Assembly: GCF_900143025.1 (NCBI RefSeq)
Contig: NZ_FRCT01000003.1
Coordinates: 186,001 to 250,000, forward strand
Length of the DNA: 64,000 nucleotides
Origin: Ruminococcus flavefaciens
Lineage (GTDB): Bacteria > Bacillota > Clostridia > Oscillospirales > Ruminococcaceae
Reading direction: 5' to 3'
Below are positions 33,828-43,500 of this stretch, piece by piece; position 1 is the stretch's first letter; each line of letters opens with the position of its first letter. The notes below the pieces were generated by a model. The model was given only the letters and a program-made list of their open reading frames with translations, searched no databases and was not told the DNA's origin. A program made the translations under genes and the position numbers.

Positions 33828-35897
33828 TTGAAAAAGACCTTATTAAAAAATACAGCAGCAGCTATACGAGCTTATCTTGATAAGGAAATAATTTGTGATA
33901 ATACCGAAAAACTCTCCTTTGAAGTGTTTTTCTGCGCCGTTTCCGCACGTTATATGTACGAAAACGGCTTTGAGACTACTCCCTCTGAGCTTTGCGACCT
34001 TATGCCCGACATATTTGAGCCGCAGAACAGCGGATTTACATTACAGCTTTCCGGTCGTATCTTCAATATGCTTTCAGCGATACCCCATGAGAAATGGCTG
34101 AATAACGCGCAGATAGTCGGTCAGCTGTACCAGTACTTCAACAGTGAACGAAAAGACAGGATATTCAGCGAGCTAAAAAAGAACAAAAAAATAAACTCCG
34201 ACGACCTGCCTGCGGCTACTCAGATATTCACTCCCGACTGGATAGTCCGCTATATGACCGAAAATACACTTGGCAGGATATTGGCAGAAGGCTGCGGATA
34301 TGATGCTTCCGAACTTGAATATCTCGTTCCCGAAAGCATAAAGCGCAGAATTGATATTTCTCCCGAGGATATAACCTTCCTTGACCCCTGCATGGGCAGC
34401 GGAAATATCCTTTTATACGCCTTCGAGCTTTTTATGAAGCAGTACCTTTCAATGGGATATGCCAAAGCACAGGCTTGCAGGCTTATACTCACGAAAAACA
34501 TTTACGGCATAGATATCGACAGCCGTGCTCGCAGGATAGCACATTTCGCCCTGTTTATGAAGGCTTCGGAGTATTGCCCTGACGTTCTGAACTTCGGCAT
34601 AGAGCCTCAGCTCTGCGATATGGAAGATATGACAGCAGATATCGCCGACCAGTTCTACGGAAGCAGTCTTTTCGGCAGCCTTATCCGTCCGACTGTACCG
34701 CCGAATAAAGCTGATAAAAGGGCTGCAAAGCTGTATGACCTTCTTACAGGGAAATACACCGTCGTTGTAACAAATCCTCCCTACATGAGCACAAGAAACA
34801 TGAACAGCAGCCTTCTATCGTTCATAAAACAAAACTATACAGAATACTCCTCAGACCTGTTTTCTTCATTCATTGTCCGCTGCACCGAGCTTGCGGATAA
34901 AAACGGCTGTATAGGCTTGCTGACGCCTTATGTATGGCTTTTTATCAAAAGCTACGAGGAGCTGAGAAAGCTGCTGTTCACACACAAGCACATAAATGAC
35001 CTCATACAGTTCGAGTACTCCGCATTTTACGATGCGACTGTCCCCCTTTGTGCGTTCACCTTGAACAACTCACCATCAGATGAAAAGAGTACATTCTTCC
35101 GACTCACGGATTTCAGAGGAGGACTTGAAGTACAGCGCGAAATGTTCAGAAATGCCCTTACAGACCGAAAATGCGGATATATCTACACTGCCGACTCAAA
35201 AAGCTTTCAGAATATCCCCTCATGCCCTGCCGCCTACTGGTTAAGCCCGAAAATATCGGAGCTATACGGCAAATACCCACCGTTAGGAAGCATAGCCGCG
35301 CCGCGAAAGGGCAATTCCACATCGGATAACGACCGCTTTCTGCGCCTATGGTACGAGGTGGATAAAAACAAAATTAACCTCAACTGCCGCAGGATAGACA
35401 GAGCCGAAACTCTGACAAAGCGCTGGTTCCCATATAATAAGGGCGGCGGCTACCGAAAATGGTACGGCTTCAACGACTACCTCATAGACTGGTATGACGA
35501 TGCAGCAGAAATGAGAAATATACCCACCGCAGTCATTGCCAACTACAAATACTTCACAATGCCGGGGCTTACATGGTCCACTCTCACAAGCGGCAAATTC
35601 AGTATCAGACAGTTCGGAGAAGGCTATATTTTCGACAACGGCGGCTGCTGTATCTTCGAGCTTGGCGACAAAAAGAACTACATCTGTGCCCTGCTCAATT
35701 CAAAGGTTTTCGCCTATATCTTCGGTCAGCTCAATCCAACGCTGAATTTTCAGTCGGGAGAAGTGGCAAAATTCCCGTTTATTTATAAAAGCTCCGTAAC
35801 CGTGGATAAGCTTGCACAGGAATGTACGGAAATTTCCAAAGCCGAGTATGACAGCTTTGAGACCAGCCGCGATTTCAAGCGTCACCCGCTTATATAA
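33828..35897 (+). CDS. PglX-like adenine-specific DNA methyltransferase, orphan
   Basis: A 689-residue class I N6-adenine DNA methyltransferase of the BREX PglX / type IIG kind. Motifs: N-terminal helical part (EKWLNNAQIVGQLYQYFNSE), TPDWIVRYMTENTLGRIL, SAM motif I FLDPCMGSGNILLYAF (Asp186), catalytic motif IV VVTNPPYMS (Asn316-Tyr319), SSFIVRCTELADKNGCIGLLTP, and a target-recognition part with WFPYNKGGGYRKWYG and GLTWSTLTSGKFSIRQF. BREX PglX proteins are usually over 1,000 residues; this one is shorter, and no brxA/B/C, pglZ or brxL gene is near. It may therefore act as a solitary epigenetic methyltransferase or a remnant defence gene. The start chosen is TTG 33828, which follows GGGAGG at proper distance. 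Confidence 0.87.
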   Translation: MKKTLLKNTAAAIRAYLDKEIICDNTEKLSFEVFFCAVSARYMYENGFETTPSELCDLMPDIFEPQNSGFTLQLSGRIFNMLSAIPHEKWLNNAQIVGQLYQYFNSERKDRIFSELKKNKKINSDDLPAATQIFTPDWIVRYMTENTLGRILAEGCGYDASELEYLVPESIKRRIDISPEDITFLDPCMGSGNILLYAFELFMKQYLSMGYAKAQACRLILTKNIYGIDIDSRARRIAHFALFMKASEYCPDVLNFGIEPQLCDMEDMTADIADQFYGSSLFGSLIRPTVPPNKADKRAAKLYDLLTGKYTVVVTNPPYMSTRNMNSSLLSFIKQNYTEYSSDLFSSFIVRCTELADKNGCIGLLTPYVWLFIKSYEELRKLLFTHKHINDLIQFEYSAFYDATVPLCAFTLNNSPSDEKSTFFRLTDFRGGLEVQREMFRNALTDRKCGYIYTADSKSFQNIPSCPAAYWLSPKISELYGKYPPLGSIAAPRKGNSTSDNDRFLRLWYEVDKNKINLNCRRIDRAETLTKRWFPYNKGGGYRKWYGFNDYLIDWYDDAAEMRNIPTAVIANYKYFTMPGLTWSTLTSGKFSIRQFGEGYIFDNGGCCIFELGDKKNYICALLNSKVFAYIFGQLNPTLNFQSGEVAKFPFIYKSSVTVDKLAQECTEISKAEYDSFETSRDFKRHPLI

Positions 35898-35949
35898 AAA
35901 ACAACTTATCAGAATTAGTAACATCATACAATTCCGATAAGTTGTTTTT
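35897..35949 (+). terminator. Terminator of the PglX-like gene
   Basis: AAAAACAACTTATC (35897-35910) pairs with GATAAGTTGTTTTT (35936-35949); the stem overlaps the stop codon. Confidence 0.88.
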
Positions 35950-35976
35950 GTTTATATCGCAGAATATAAAATTTTC

Positions 35977-36008
35977 TTTTTCAATAATCAATGGTTTTCC
36001 GTTGAAAA
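35977..36008. repeat. 32-bp dispersed palindromic repeat, copy 2
   Basis: Same element as 5878-5909 with one difference (G for A in the right inner arm). It lies between two convergent genes. Confidence 0.7.
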
Positions 36009-36050
36009 AAGCCGTTTTTGTGCCCCCTTATGAAAGGACGTGATAAAAGA

Positions 36051-36099
36051 ATTAAGACCTAAGAGCTAAGATCTAAGAACTAAAGGCTAAGGGCTAAAT
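36051..36099. repeat. Tandem 7-bp repeat (NCTAAGA), seven units
   Basis: Seven consecutive heptamers: ATTAAGA, CCTAAGA, GCTAAGA, TCTAAGA, ACTAAAG, GCTAAGG, GCTAAAT. The array abuts the stop codon of the GH43 gene (minus strand TGA at 36099-36101). Confidence 0.85.
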
Positions 36100-38990
36100 C
36101 AGCCAATTGTGACCGTAGCCGTTACAGTCCTGTTTGCCTGTGATATCTCCGCATCATCGCTGAGATTTATGACAGGCGAACCGTTTCCGTCAAAGCAAAC
36201 ACGCTTTATGCGTGTATGTCTGCATGGGTCATACAGAGGGTCTTTATTGTATGTACCGCAGCCCTGTGATGCATGACTTGCAGGACGGGCGTGATAAACT
36301 ATAAGAAGATTTCCCTTTTCATCGGTAACAAAGCTGTTATGTCCGGGACCTGACTGGTCTTTCAGGTCCGAGGTCTGGAGTACAGGGCTGCTCAGCTTCT
36401 TCCAGCTGTTTACATTCATTAAGTCTGAATTGATATCAGCCTCAAGCCTGCCTACACAGTATTCCGAGCCCGTTCCCGATGCGGAGAAGAAAACATATAT
36501 CTTCTTGTCCGTTTTCAATACCGCAGCACCCTCGTTTACCTTATTATTGACCTTTTCCCAGTTGTATTCAGGTTTTGTGAGCATTATGGGCTTGTTTATC
36601 AGTTTCCAGGGCTGTGACGGGTCAATTTCAGCCATAAACAACGAGGAGTCGCCCTTTATCTCCGCCCAGATGACATAATGCTTGCCGTTATTCTCAAAAT
36701 AGGTCATATCAAGGGAAAAGTTTGCAAAGGACTCGCTGTCTCCTGCACTTGCCTGCATCTGTCCGCACTCAGTCCAGTTTCCCGTAAATGGCTCACCGTC
36801 GCATTTCAGCACATATGGACGTATAGCCCATATATTACCGCTTGCGCCTGCTGCAAAGAAAATGTACCATGTATCACCTATCTTATGCATTTCAGGAGCC
36901 CATATATGCTTTGCAAGTATACCGCTTGAATGAGCCTTCCATATGGTCTTTTCCTCCGCGGTAGCAAGTCCGCCAACGGTATTGCTTCGTCTGAGGATTA
37001 TGCGGTCATAGCCCTTGTCAACACTGCCGTAAGCAGGATAAGAAGCTGTAAAATAGTAGTAACCGTTCTCTCCGTCAACCACGTACGGATCGGCTCTCTC
37101 CTTGATAAAAGGGTTTGCATAAAGCTCCGAGCTTGACTTTATACTTCCGCTTACAGTGTAAGTACCTGCCTTTGAAGTATCCACCTTTGCAATATCCGAG
37201 CTGCTCCAATCTACGCTCAGTTCGCCCTTTCCGCCGCCTGTATACTCAGCAGTAACAGTCTTTGGCATATTCAGCGGCTGTCCGATGCCACTACTGACAG
37301 AGACCCGCTTTACTCCCGTATTTATAGGAGCAAGTCCTGCGGAAGGATAAGCATTTATAAGTGCAGTGTACTGGTCTGCATTTATGGGGATAACATAGCC
37401 GTGGCGAGGAGTGAAGTTAAAGCTGTAGTTGTTTCGGCTGACTGTTGTAAAGTTTTCAAGGTCTCTTGTCTCCTGCATAACGTAATAACCGTCGCCATAT
37501 GCATCAGACATCATCAGCCATTTATCCTGACCGATGAGCTTATATATGTTAGGACCCTCAACGCCGATATTGCCCTCGGATACCTGCTTTATCTCATTGT
37601 ATGGACCGCTTGCGTGATCGGCAGTTGCAAGGTAAATTCGCTTGTTTGTCTCGTTCTTATAGTACATATAGTACTTATCATTAACATGGATTATATCCGA
37701 GTCTATAGCGTCATTGCCGTTTTTAGGTGCAAATAGGAGCTGAGGCTCTGTATCAAGCTTCTTCATGTCTTTGCTGTAGGCATAATACATTATTGTCCTG
37801 TTGTCGCGCCCCGGTACTCTTGCCGCAAAGTATATCATGTAGGACTGCTTTTCGGGATCATATATAGCCTGCGGAGCCCAAGCACGGTCTGCTCCCTGCA
37901 TAAGGGGATATTTATTTGCTATCTCTATACTTGTCTCATCAAACCAGTGAACAAGGTCGGTAGACTTTGCACTGAGGAGATTACGGTTGCTGTTCCAGCC
38001 GAGAGATGATTTCATATCCGTAGCAAGCATATAGTACAGTCCGTCCTCACCCTTGAATATATACGGGTCACGGAGGCACTCCGTACCTACGCTGGATTTC
38101 CACACAGCTCCGCCGCCATTAAGTGCCTTGAAGTTGTAGCCATCCGTACTTACAGCATAGGAAAGCCGCTCCTGCTCGGGAGCATTTCCCAGGAAGTAGG
38201 CAAAGAGATAGGCTACATCAGGCTTTTCGTTGGATATGGTGCTGTAGGTCTCAATAGAAACGTCTTTTCCCGCAATATAGCTTGTCAGCAATACAAGGTC
38301 GGCAGTATTCACAGTTCCGTTCCCGTCCATATCCACAACCGCTGACATTGTATCGTCAAAGCCGCCTATTACACCTCTCTGCATGACAATACGGTCGAAG
38401 ATGTCAACATTGCCGTCAAAGTTAAGATCACCGCGTAGAAATTTGAAATCGCCGCCCACAGGTCGGATATAGAACTTCTGTCCCTCTCCTGCCCAGTAGT
38501 CCCATTGATCTACATTTGCACCGTTTTCATGGCTGATATCGTACACATCAAGAGCTGCATTGCCCGAGCACTCCGCTGTGATATAGTATGCATCATCGGT
38601 GCGGTGGAGTATGAAGTGCTGAGCTGCTGTATCCTTATACTCGGAAAGATAGATATTGTTGCCGTTTGTAGAGTCGCCGTTCTCAACTGTCAGTGCAAGA
38701 CTTCTGTCCTTACCCGAGAGTATGCAGCATTTTCCGTCCCCTGCACTCTCGATATGCCATACCTGCGAGTCATCGCCCAATTTCTCCCACTGGTGGACAT
38801 TTCCGTCATTTGCCGCTGTTATGTACTTGCCGCTTAGCCTCACCATGATAGTGTAATCAGCTCCGCTTATGACCTCGCCGTATTCGTCTGCAAAGTCAGC
38901 CGTTACAAGCGCATTTGCGCTTACAGGACAAGCCGACAAAGCAAATACAGCCGCTCCTGCTGCGGCAAACAGCTTTTTCAGTCTGTTCAT
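36099..38990 (-). CDS. Secreted ricin-dockerin-GH43-Ig-GH43 multidomain enzyme
   Basis: A ~963-residue protein. In order: signal peptide (1-~28), ricin-type trefoil lectin/CBM13-like domain (about 45-180; VNVHQW/VDQW-like QxW motifs), an internal dockerin (about 187-243; GDLNFDGNVDIFDRIVMQRG and VDMDGNGTVNTADLVLLTSY), a first five-bladed GH43-like domain (about 255-560; CLRDPYIF, AIDSDIIH, GVEGPNIYK), a bacterial Ig-like domain (about 565-625), and a second GH43 domain (about 635-960; KERADPYVV, KHIWAPEMHKI, KVNEGAAVL). GH43 enzymes remove arabinose or xylose from hemicellulose. The start is ATG 38990 rather than 38996, because AGAGGTC lies only one base before the latter. The 37-base gap to the upstream gene allows co-transcription. 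Confidence 0.9.
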   Translation of the reverse strand: MNRLKKLFAAAGAAVFALSACPVSANALVTADFADEYGEVISGADYTIMVRLSGKYITAANDGNVHQWEKLGDDSQVWHIESAGDGKCCILSGKDRSLALTVENGDSTNGNNIYLSEYKDTAAQHFILHRTDDAYYITAECSGNAALDVYDISHENGANVDQWDYWAGEGQKFYIRPVGGDFKFLRGDLNFDGNVDIFDRIVMQRGVIGGFDDTMSAVVDMDGNGTVNTADLVLLTSYIAGKDVSIETYSTISNEKPDVAYLFAYFLGNAPEQERLSYAVSTDGYNFKALNGGGAVWKSSVGTECLRDPYIFKGEDGLYYMLATDMKSSLGWNSNRNLLSAKSTDLVHWFDETSIEIANKYPLMQGADRAWAPQAIYDPEKQSYMIYFAARVPGRDNRTIMYYAYSKDMKKLDTEPQLLFAPKNGNDAIDSDIIHVNDKYYMYYKNETNKRIYLATADHASGPYNEIKQVSEGNIGVEGPNIYKLIGQDKWLMMSDAYGDGYYVMQETRDLENFTTVSRNNYSFNFTPRHGYVIPINADQYTALINAYPSAGLAPINTGVKRVSVSSGIGQPLNMPKTVTAEYTGGGKGELSVDWSSSDIAKVDTSKAGTYTVSGSIKSSSELYANPFIKERADPYVVDGENGYYYFTASYPAYGSVDKGYDRIILRRSNTVGGLATAEEKTIWKAHSSGILAKHIWAPEMHKIGDTWYIFFAAGASGNIWAIRPYVLKCDGEPFTGNWTECGQMQASAGDSESFANFSLDMTYFENNGKHYVIWAEIKGDSSLFMAEIDPSQPWKLINKPIMLTKPEYNWEKVNNKVNEGAAVLKTDKKIYVFFSASGTGSEYCVGRLEADINSDLMNVNSWKKLSSPVLQTSDLKDQSGPGHNSFVTDEKGNLLIVYHARPASHASQGCGTYNKDPLYDPCRHTRIKRVCFDGNGSPVINLSDDAEISQANRTVTATVTIG

Positions 38991-39027
38991 GCTCATGACC
39001 TCTTTTCAACTTAGATTTTCATTTATA

Positions 39028-39699
39028 TCACCATATAAACGGTATTATCCTGTACTTTACTTTTTTCTTATACTCGGAATACCCTGCAAGTCCCTTTTCC
39101 AGAACTTCCTCTTCGTTACTTATACGAAGCGCAATAGCAAGCGGATAAGCGAGGAAAATGAAAAGCGCTATAAGTGACCCCAAAATCAGCGGTATGGCAA
39201 GAAACATAAGTATAGTCTCTGAGTACATTGGGTGGCGCACTATGCCGTAAAGTCCCGTATCTATGACCTTCTGTTTTTCCTGCACCTCTATTGTCCTCGA
39301 AAGATATGTATTCTCACGCAGTACCTCTGCATACATGACATATGACAGCAAAAATACCACAGAAGCCGCAATTACGCACCAATCAGGCAAAGTCCACCAG
39401 TCAAAGCGGTAATTAAGTCCTGCGACCACAAAACCTGCAAGGAACATTATGCCGCTAAGTGCAACTACGCCCTTCTGCTTGGACTCTTTTTCCTTTCCGT
39501 TGAGTCTTTTTTCGAGCAGTGCAGGATTTTTTATAAGCAATACAATCCCCATTATCAGCATTGGTATAAACAGAAGACCGATAAACAGCCAGCCGTTTAA
39601 AAATCTCAACGTACCCGCAGACAAAAATATCAGCAGCATTAATATGATGAATCCCGAGATCAGCTTTATAAATCCGTTTATGATAAGTTCCTTTTTCAT
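39028..39699 (-). CDS. Isoprenylcysteine/phospholipid methyltransferase-like membrane protein
   Basis: A 223-residue protein with about five membrane helices. The C-terminal half has the ICMT/PEMT-type signature: DTGLYGIVRHPMYSETILMFLAIPLILGS, then ISNEEEVLEKGLAGYSEYKKKVKYRIIPFIW, with the RHPxY SAM-binding motif and the EExxL...GxxYxxY segment. In bacteria such proteins methylate lipids or other small hydrophobic substrates and few have been characterised. ATG 39699 is preceded by AGAGGGGAACGGGA. It lies between a TfoX-like gene and the GH43 gene on the same strand. Confidence 0.85.
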   Translation of the reverse strand: MKKELIINGFIKLISGFIILMLLIFLSAGTLRFLNGWLFIGLLFIPMLIMGIVLLIKNPALLEKRLNGKEKESKQKGVVALSGIMFLAGFVVAGLNYRFDWWTLPDWCVIAASVVFLLSYVMYAEVLRENTYLSRTIEVQEKQKVIDTGLYGIVRHPMYSETILMFLAIPLILGSLIALFIFLAYPLAIALRISNEEEVLEKGLAGYSEYKKKVKYRIIPFIW

Positions 39700-39731
39700 T
39701 CCCGTTCCCCTCTATTTCCCCCATAATAGTG

Positions 39732-40046
39732 TTACTTCTTCTTTTTCGGCAGCGGAAGTTCACCGACCATTGACTCAAACAATTCCCTGAGGAAAGATTT
39801 ATTCTCGATATCCTCCACCAGAAGCATCTCCTTTGCTCCTTCGTATGGGATTTCAAGAGAAACATCAGGCATAAGCGCTCTTGCAGTCTTTGTATTCTTT
39901 ATAAGAAATCTGTCATCGTATATGCCGCCGATAACTCTGCCCTGATAGTAAATGATAAACTCTCCCATCATTGCGCGGTACGTTATGTCGGAAAGCTCCG
40001 AGAGCTGTTCCAGTACAAATTCAAGATAATCCTTTGATGAAGCCAT
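39732..40046 (-). CDS. TfoX/Sxy N-terminal domain protein
   Basis: A 104-residue protein matching the TfoX N-terminal domain: EFVLEQLSELSDITYRAMMGEFIIYYQGRVIGGIYDDRFLIKNT, with the conserved MMGE(F/Y)xxY and the G-x-(I/V)xDDRFLIK pattern. It ends in a Lys tail. Full-length TfoX/Sxy is a competence regulator in gamma-proteobacteria; the role of stand-alone N-terminal domains in Firmicutes is unknown. It is followed 32 bases later by the methyltransferase-like gene. Confidence 0.88.
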   Translation of the reverse strand: MASSKDYLEFVLEQLSELSDITYRAMMGEFIIYYQGRVIGGIYDDRFLIKNTKTARALMPDVSLEIPYEGAKEMLLVEDIENKSFLRELFESMVGELPLPKKKK

Positions 40047-40098
40047 TCCTGTATGTCTCCGTTTATTAATTTAAATCGATTGTATAATTAGCCTTTTT

Positions 40099-40278
40099 TC
40101 AAAATTTGTTTATTAACATAGTTAATGCAATACCAATAAAAGCACCTATTGAAAATGTTCCGAGAAATAGAAAAGCAAATCCAGGCATATAACTTGGATG
40201 CAGATTCAATACAACTTCACTCAGAACATATATCCCGATGCTGATAAATAACAACTTTCTCCTTGTTTTGGCTTTCAT
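40099..40278 (-). CDS. Small hypothetical membrane protein
   Basis: A ~59-residue protein with a Lys/Arg-rich N-terminus (MKAKTRRKLLFISIGIYVLS) and two membrane helices separated by a short Pro-containing loop. I do not recognise it. ATG 40278 is used; an in-frame TTG at 40287 is possible. The ribosome binding site is weak (GGATCGG). The sequence is AT-richer than its neighbours. The 243 bases upstream to the GH30 terminator hold no other gene. Confidence 0.5.
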   Translation of the reverse strand: MKAKTRRKLLFISIGIYVLSEVVLNLHPSYMPGFAFLFLGTFSIGAFIGIALTMLINKF

Positions 40279-40490
40279 TTTTATCAAACCGATCCAAAAA
40301 GCTACTACTAAGCCAATTAATAAAAAATATACTGTGTATGATTAAAAAAGTTCCTGAAAAATTGGAAAATAATCCATATTTGATCATCTCTGAGTATTTA
40401 TTAGTTTGTTTATATGCTATAAGTCCATTTTATACTATTTTCAGCGAAAAATCAATAGGATTTTGTGTTTTTTTATATCTTTTGACACAA

Positions 40491-40519
40491 AAAAGCTCCG
40501 ACAAAAAGTCGGAGCTTTT
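40491..40519 (-). terminator. Terminator of the GH30 gene
   Basis: AAAAGCTCCGAC (40491-40502) pairs with GTCGGAGCTTTT (40508-40519), with a T run on the minus strand. Confidence 0.92.
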
Positions 40520-40530
40520 AATGATATGCT

Positions 40531-43500
40531 TTACTTTACAAGACCGATGCCCCAGATAGTGAAGCTTCCGCTTCCGCTTATTGAAACATCGAGTTCTCCT
40601 GTTGTATCCTGATAGTAACCAAGCTCTGCATCAGGACCGCCCCATGTATACTGCTTGTTGCCGTTGACCTTTGTGGTCTTGCCGTTTACAGTTACATTGA
40701 TGCTGCCCATACCTGAGCTGTTAGCCTTGAATACGATGATGAGTCCCTTGCCCTCTGTCTTGAACTTCATCGGATTGCTGCCGTTGAGTGTATAAGAGTA
40801 AGGAAGTGAATTATAGCCTGTTCCTGCTGTCCATGAACCTGCATTGAAGTTATCGAGGTCCTTTGGATTTACATTCACACAGTTTGCATACTCTGCGCCG
40901 TAAACATAGCTTGTTGGCTGTGTATAGCCTGTTGACTGATTCTTTGACTTTAATGCCTGACGTACATAGTATGCCATGCAATCAGCTACGAGCTGACCGC
41001 CCTTCTGATGCGGGTGATAATCGTCTGTGTAGTAGTCGCTTGTCTGGAGGAACTTGCTGTTGAATGCCTTTGTAAGAGCATCGTCCATGCTTATTACAGG
41101 GATATCGAAGTTCTTACCGATCGGGTACATCTGTGCCTGACTTGAGAAGCCTCCTCTTGCGCGTGTTATAAGTACGCATACAGCAGGCTCGTTCGGCATA
41201 TCAAGGAACTTCTTGATACAGCTCTCAAAGCACTTCTTGTACATGATATCCTCATGGTCATTTACAGAGAATTCGAGGAATATGATATCAGGCTTCTGTG
41301 AAACGATATCCTTCTCGCTGCGGACAAGTCCTACAACAGATGAAGTACCTGACAAACCTGCATTTACTTCCTTGAAGCTGCCCTTAGCGAAGGTATTCTT
41401 GAGGTAATTTGAGAATGGAGTCGTGTAATTCTTGCCCTCTGTGATAGAACCGCCGAGGTAAGCTACTGTAAGAGACTCGCCGTTCTCGGCTGCTGTAAGC
41501 TTCTGAGCAAGTCTGTATGTGTTGCCCATGTGCTTGATAGAACTCTCATAGAAGTCGATATACTGAGCAGTAGCTGTCTCCTGATAGTTGTCCCACTTTG
41601 AGGTGTCTACCTGTGGTGCGGGAGGAGTCTCAGGCTCAGGCCAAGCTGTGATCTTGCCAAGAATAAATGCCTGAAGTACAACAAGGTCATTTACCTCGAA
41701 CTTGCCGCTCTTGTCAACATCGGCTGCCTTAACATAATTGCCTGCAAGGATAGCCTTTCTTGCAGCTATCATATCAAGTGAGTCGATAATCTCATCGGAG
41801 TTGACATCGCCGAGAATAAAGGGCTTCGGCGGCTCTGCACCTGCTATATCAGTTCCCTCGGGAGCACCTATAGCCTCGTCGATGAAAAAGCTTATATAGT
41901 CTGTATCGGTATCATCAGTCTCAACATAAAGCTGGAGATCTGTTGCACCTGCCGGTATTGTATAGCTCTTGTTTGCAAGCTGTACCCATTCGCCCTTTGG
42001 TACAGTTACAGATGCGATATGATCGTACAATGTAGTAGTACCGTCCGAATACTGGAGAGAAAGCTGGAATGTCTGCTCGGCAGGTCCGCTGTTATACTTA
42101 ACATTTGCAGCAAAGCTGTAAGCATTTCCCGGTACAAATGTCCTTGCGCTGAGTGACTTTACTGCGCCGTTCCATGAAGCTGTTCTTCCCGAAACTGCAA
42201 GACTGCCGTTTCCGCTGAGCTTCTCGGAGGTTGTGGACTCTACAGATGCAGCTCCTCTTCCCGACCAGCTGTTTGTACCGCTGTCATATGTATCATGGAA
42301 GAAGTAACCGTTTTCATCTACGTTCTTTGAAGGATCAACTCCCTCGCCCTCTGTTGTGAGAACGAAAGTAGTAACGCTCTGTGCAGGAAGTGAAGCTGAG
42401 AAGCTTGTTCCGTTGGCTGTGAGTTCCTTCTTTGAGATATTTGCAGTTGATGATGTTGTATAGCTGTCAACATACTGGACAGTCTCACCACTGCCCATTG
42501 TAAATTCCTGATTTACAGCAGCATTGTTCTTATTGATAGCAACTACTGCTACATTACCGTCTGTATTCTTATATGCGGATACAAGAACATTGGTGTTAGG
42601 CTGCTCGGTAACGCCGATACGCTTTGCACCGGGACGTACCCATTTTGAGTACTGAGCCATTGCGTAACCGCGCTTACTGATAGTGCCGTTTTCCTTCAAA
42701 GGACCGTAGTTTCTTCTGATGTACCACCATACATAGGCATTGAGGTTGCCTACAACGAGACCGTTGTGGATATTCTCAGCTACCTGAAGTCCCTCAGGCC
42801 AGCGGTCATTTGAATCTGCTTCACTGTTTGGTACATATACCTCTGTCATCCAGATATCCTTGCCACAGTTTTCAAGAGCAGGGAAATCCATCTGGCTGCG
42901 CTGTGTTCCGTAAAAATGAGTACCGAAAAGGTCGGTATTTGCCATTGCCTGCTGATTGCCGAGGATAGCATTGTAGATATCCTTCTTGTACTGGAAGCTC
43001 TCAGGTGACATGAGCTTAACGTTTGTGCCTTCCTTTACAGCCTTTCCGTACTGAGCTGTAAAAGATGCAAGGTCGCTTGCGCTCCAGTATGTCCACTCGG
43101 AAGCATAGTCAGGCTCATTCTGGATAGAGATAGAATAAAGATCTATGCCCTGTCCCTCCATGTATTTACAATAACTGTTAAGGTGCTGTGCATACTCTGC
43201 CCACTTGTCCTTCTTCAGCTGATACTTACCGCCCTGAAGTCCACCGTTGACTGTGTTGCGGATATCAGCAGGAGGATTCCATGGTGTAGCGAATACGGTC
43301 GCGCCCAGTGCCTGAGCACGCTTTGCTGTAGGTACTGCTCTGCTCCATGCGTTGTTATCGTCACTTACGTAAATACGCAGGATAGTAAATCCAAGCTCGT
43401 CAGCACCGTTGCCGAAAGCCTTCTGCACCTGCGAATCCGTCATATCTCCCTGTGATATCCACTCGGGAAGATTGATACCGCCGAAGCCCTTTATAGTCTG

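Noticed and set aside
33828..35897. A full BREX phage-defence system
   Set aside because: Only the PglX-like gene is present; neighbours are an EAL protein and a GH43 enzyme.
36051..36099. Short tandem repeats as a CRISPR array
   Set aside because: The units are 7 bp with no spacers and no cas gene is present in the window.
40263..40559. A plus-strand open frame spanning the GH30 terminator
   Set aside because: It begins at a TTG without a ribosome binding site and runs through a terminator and into the antisense of GH30.
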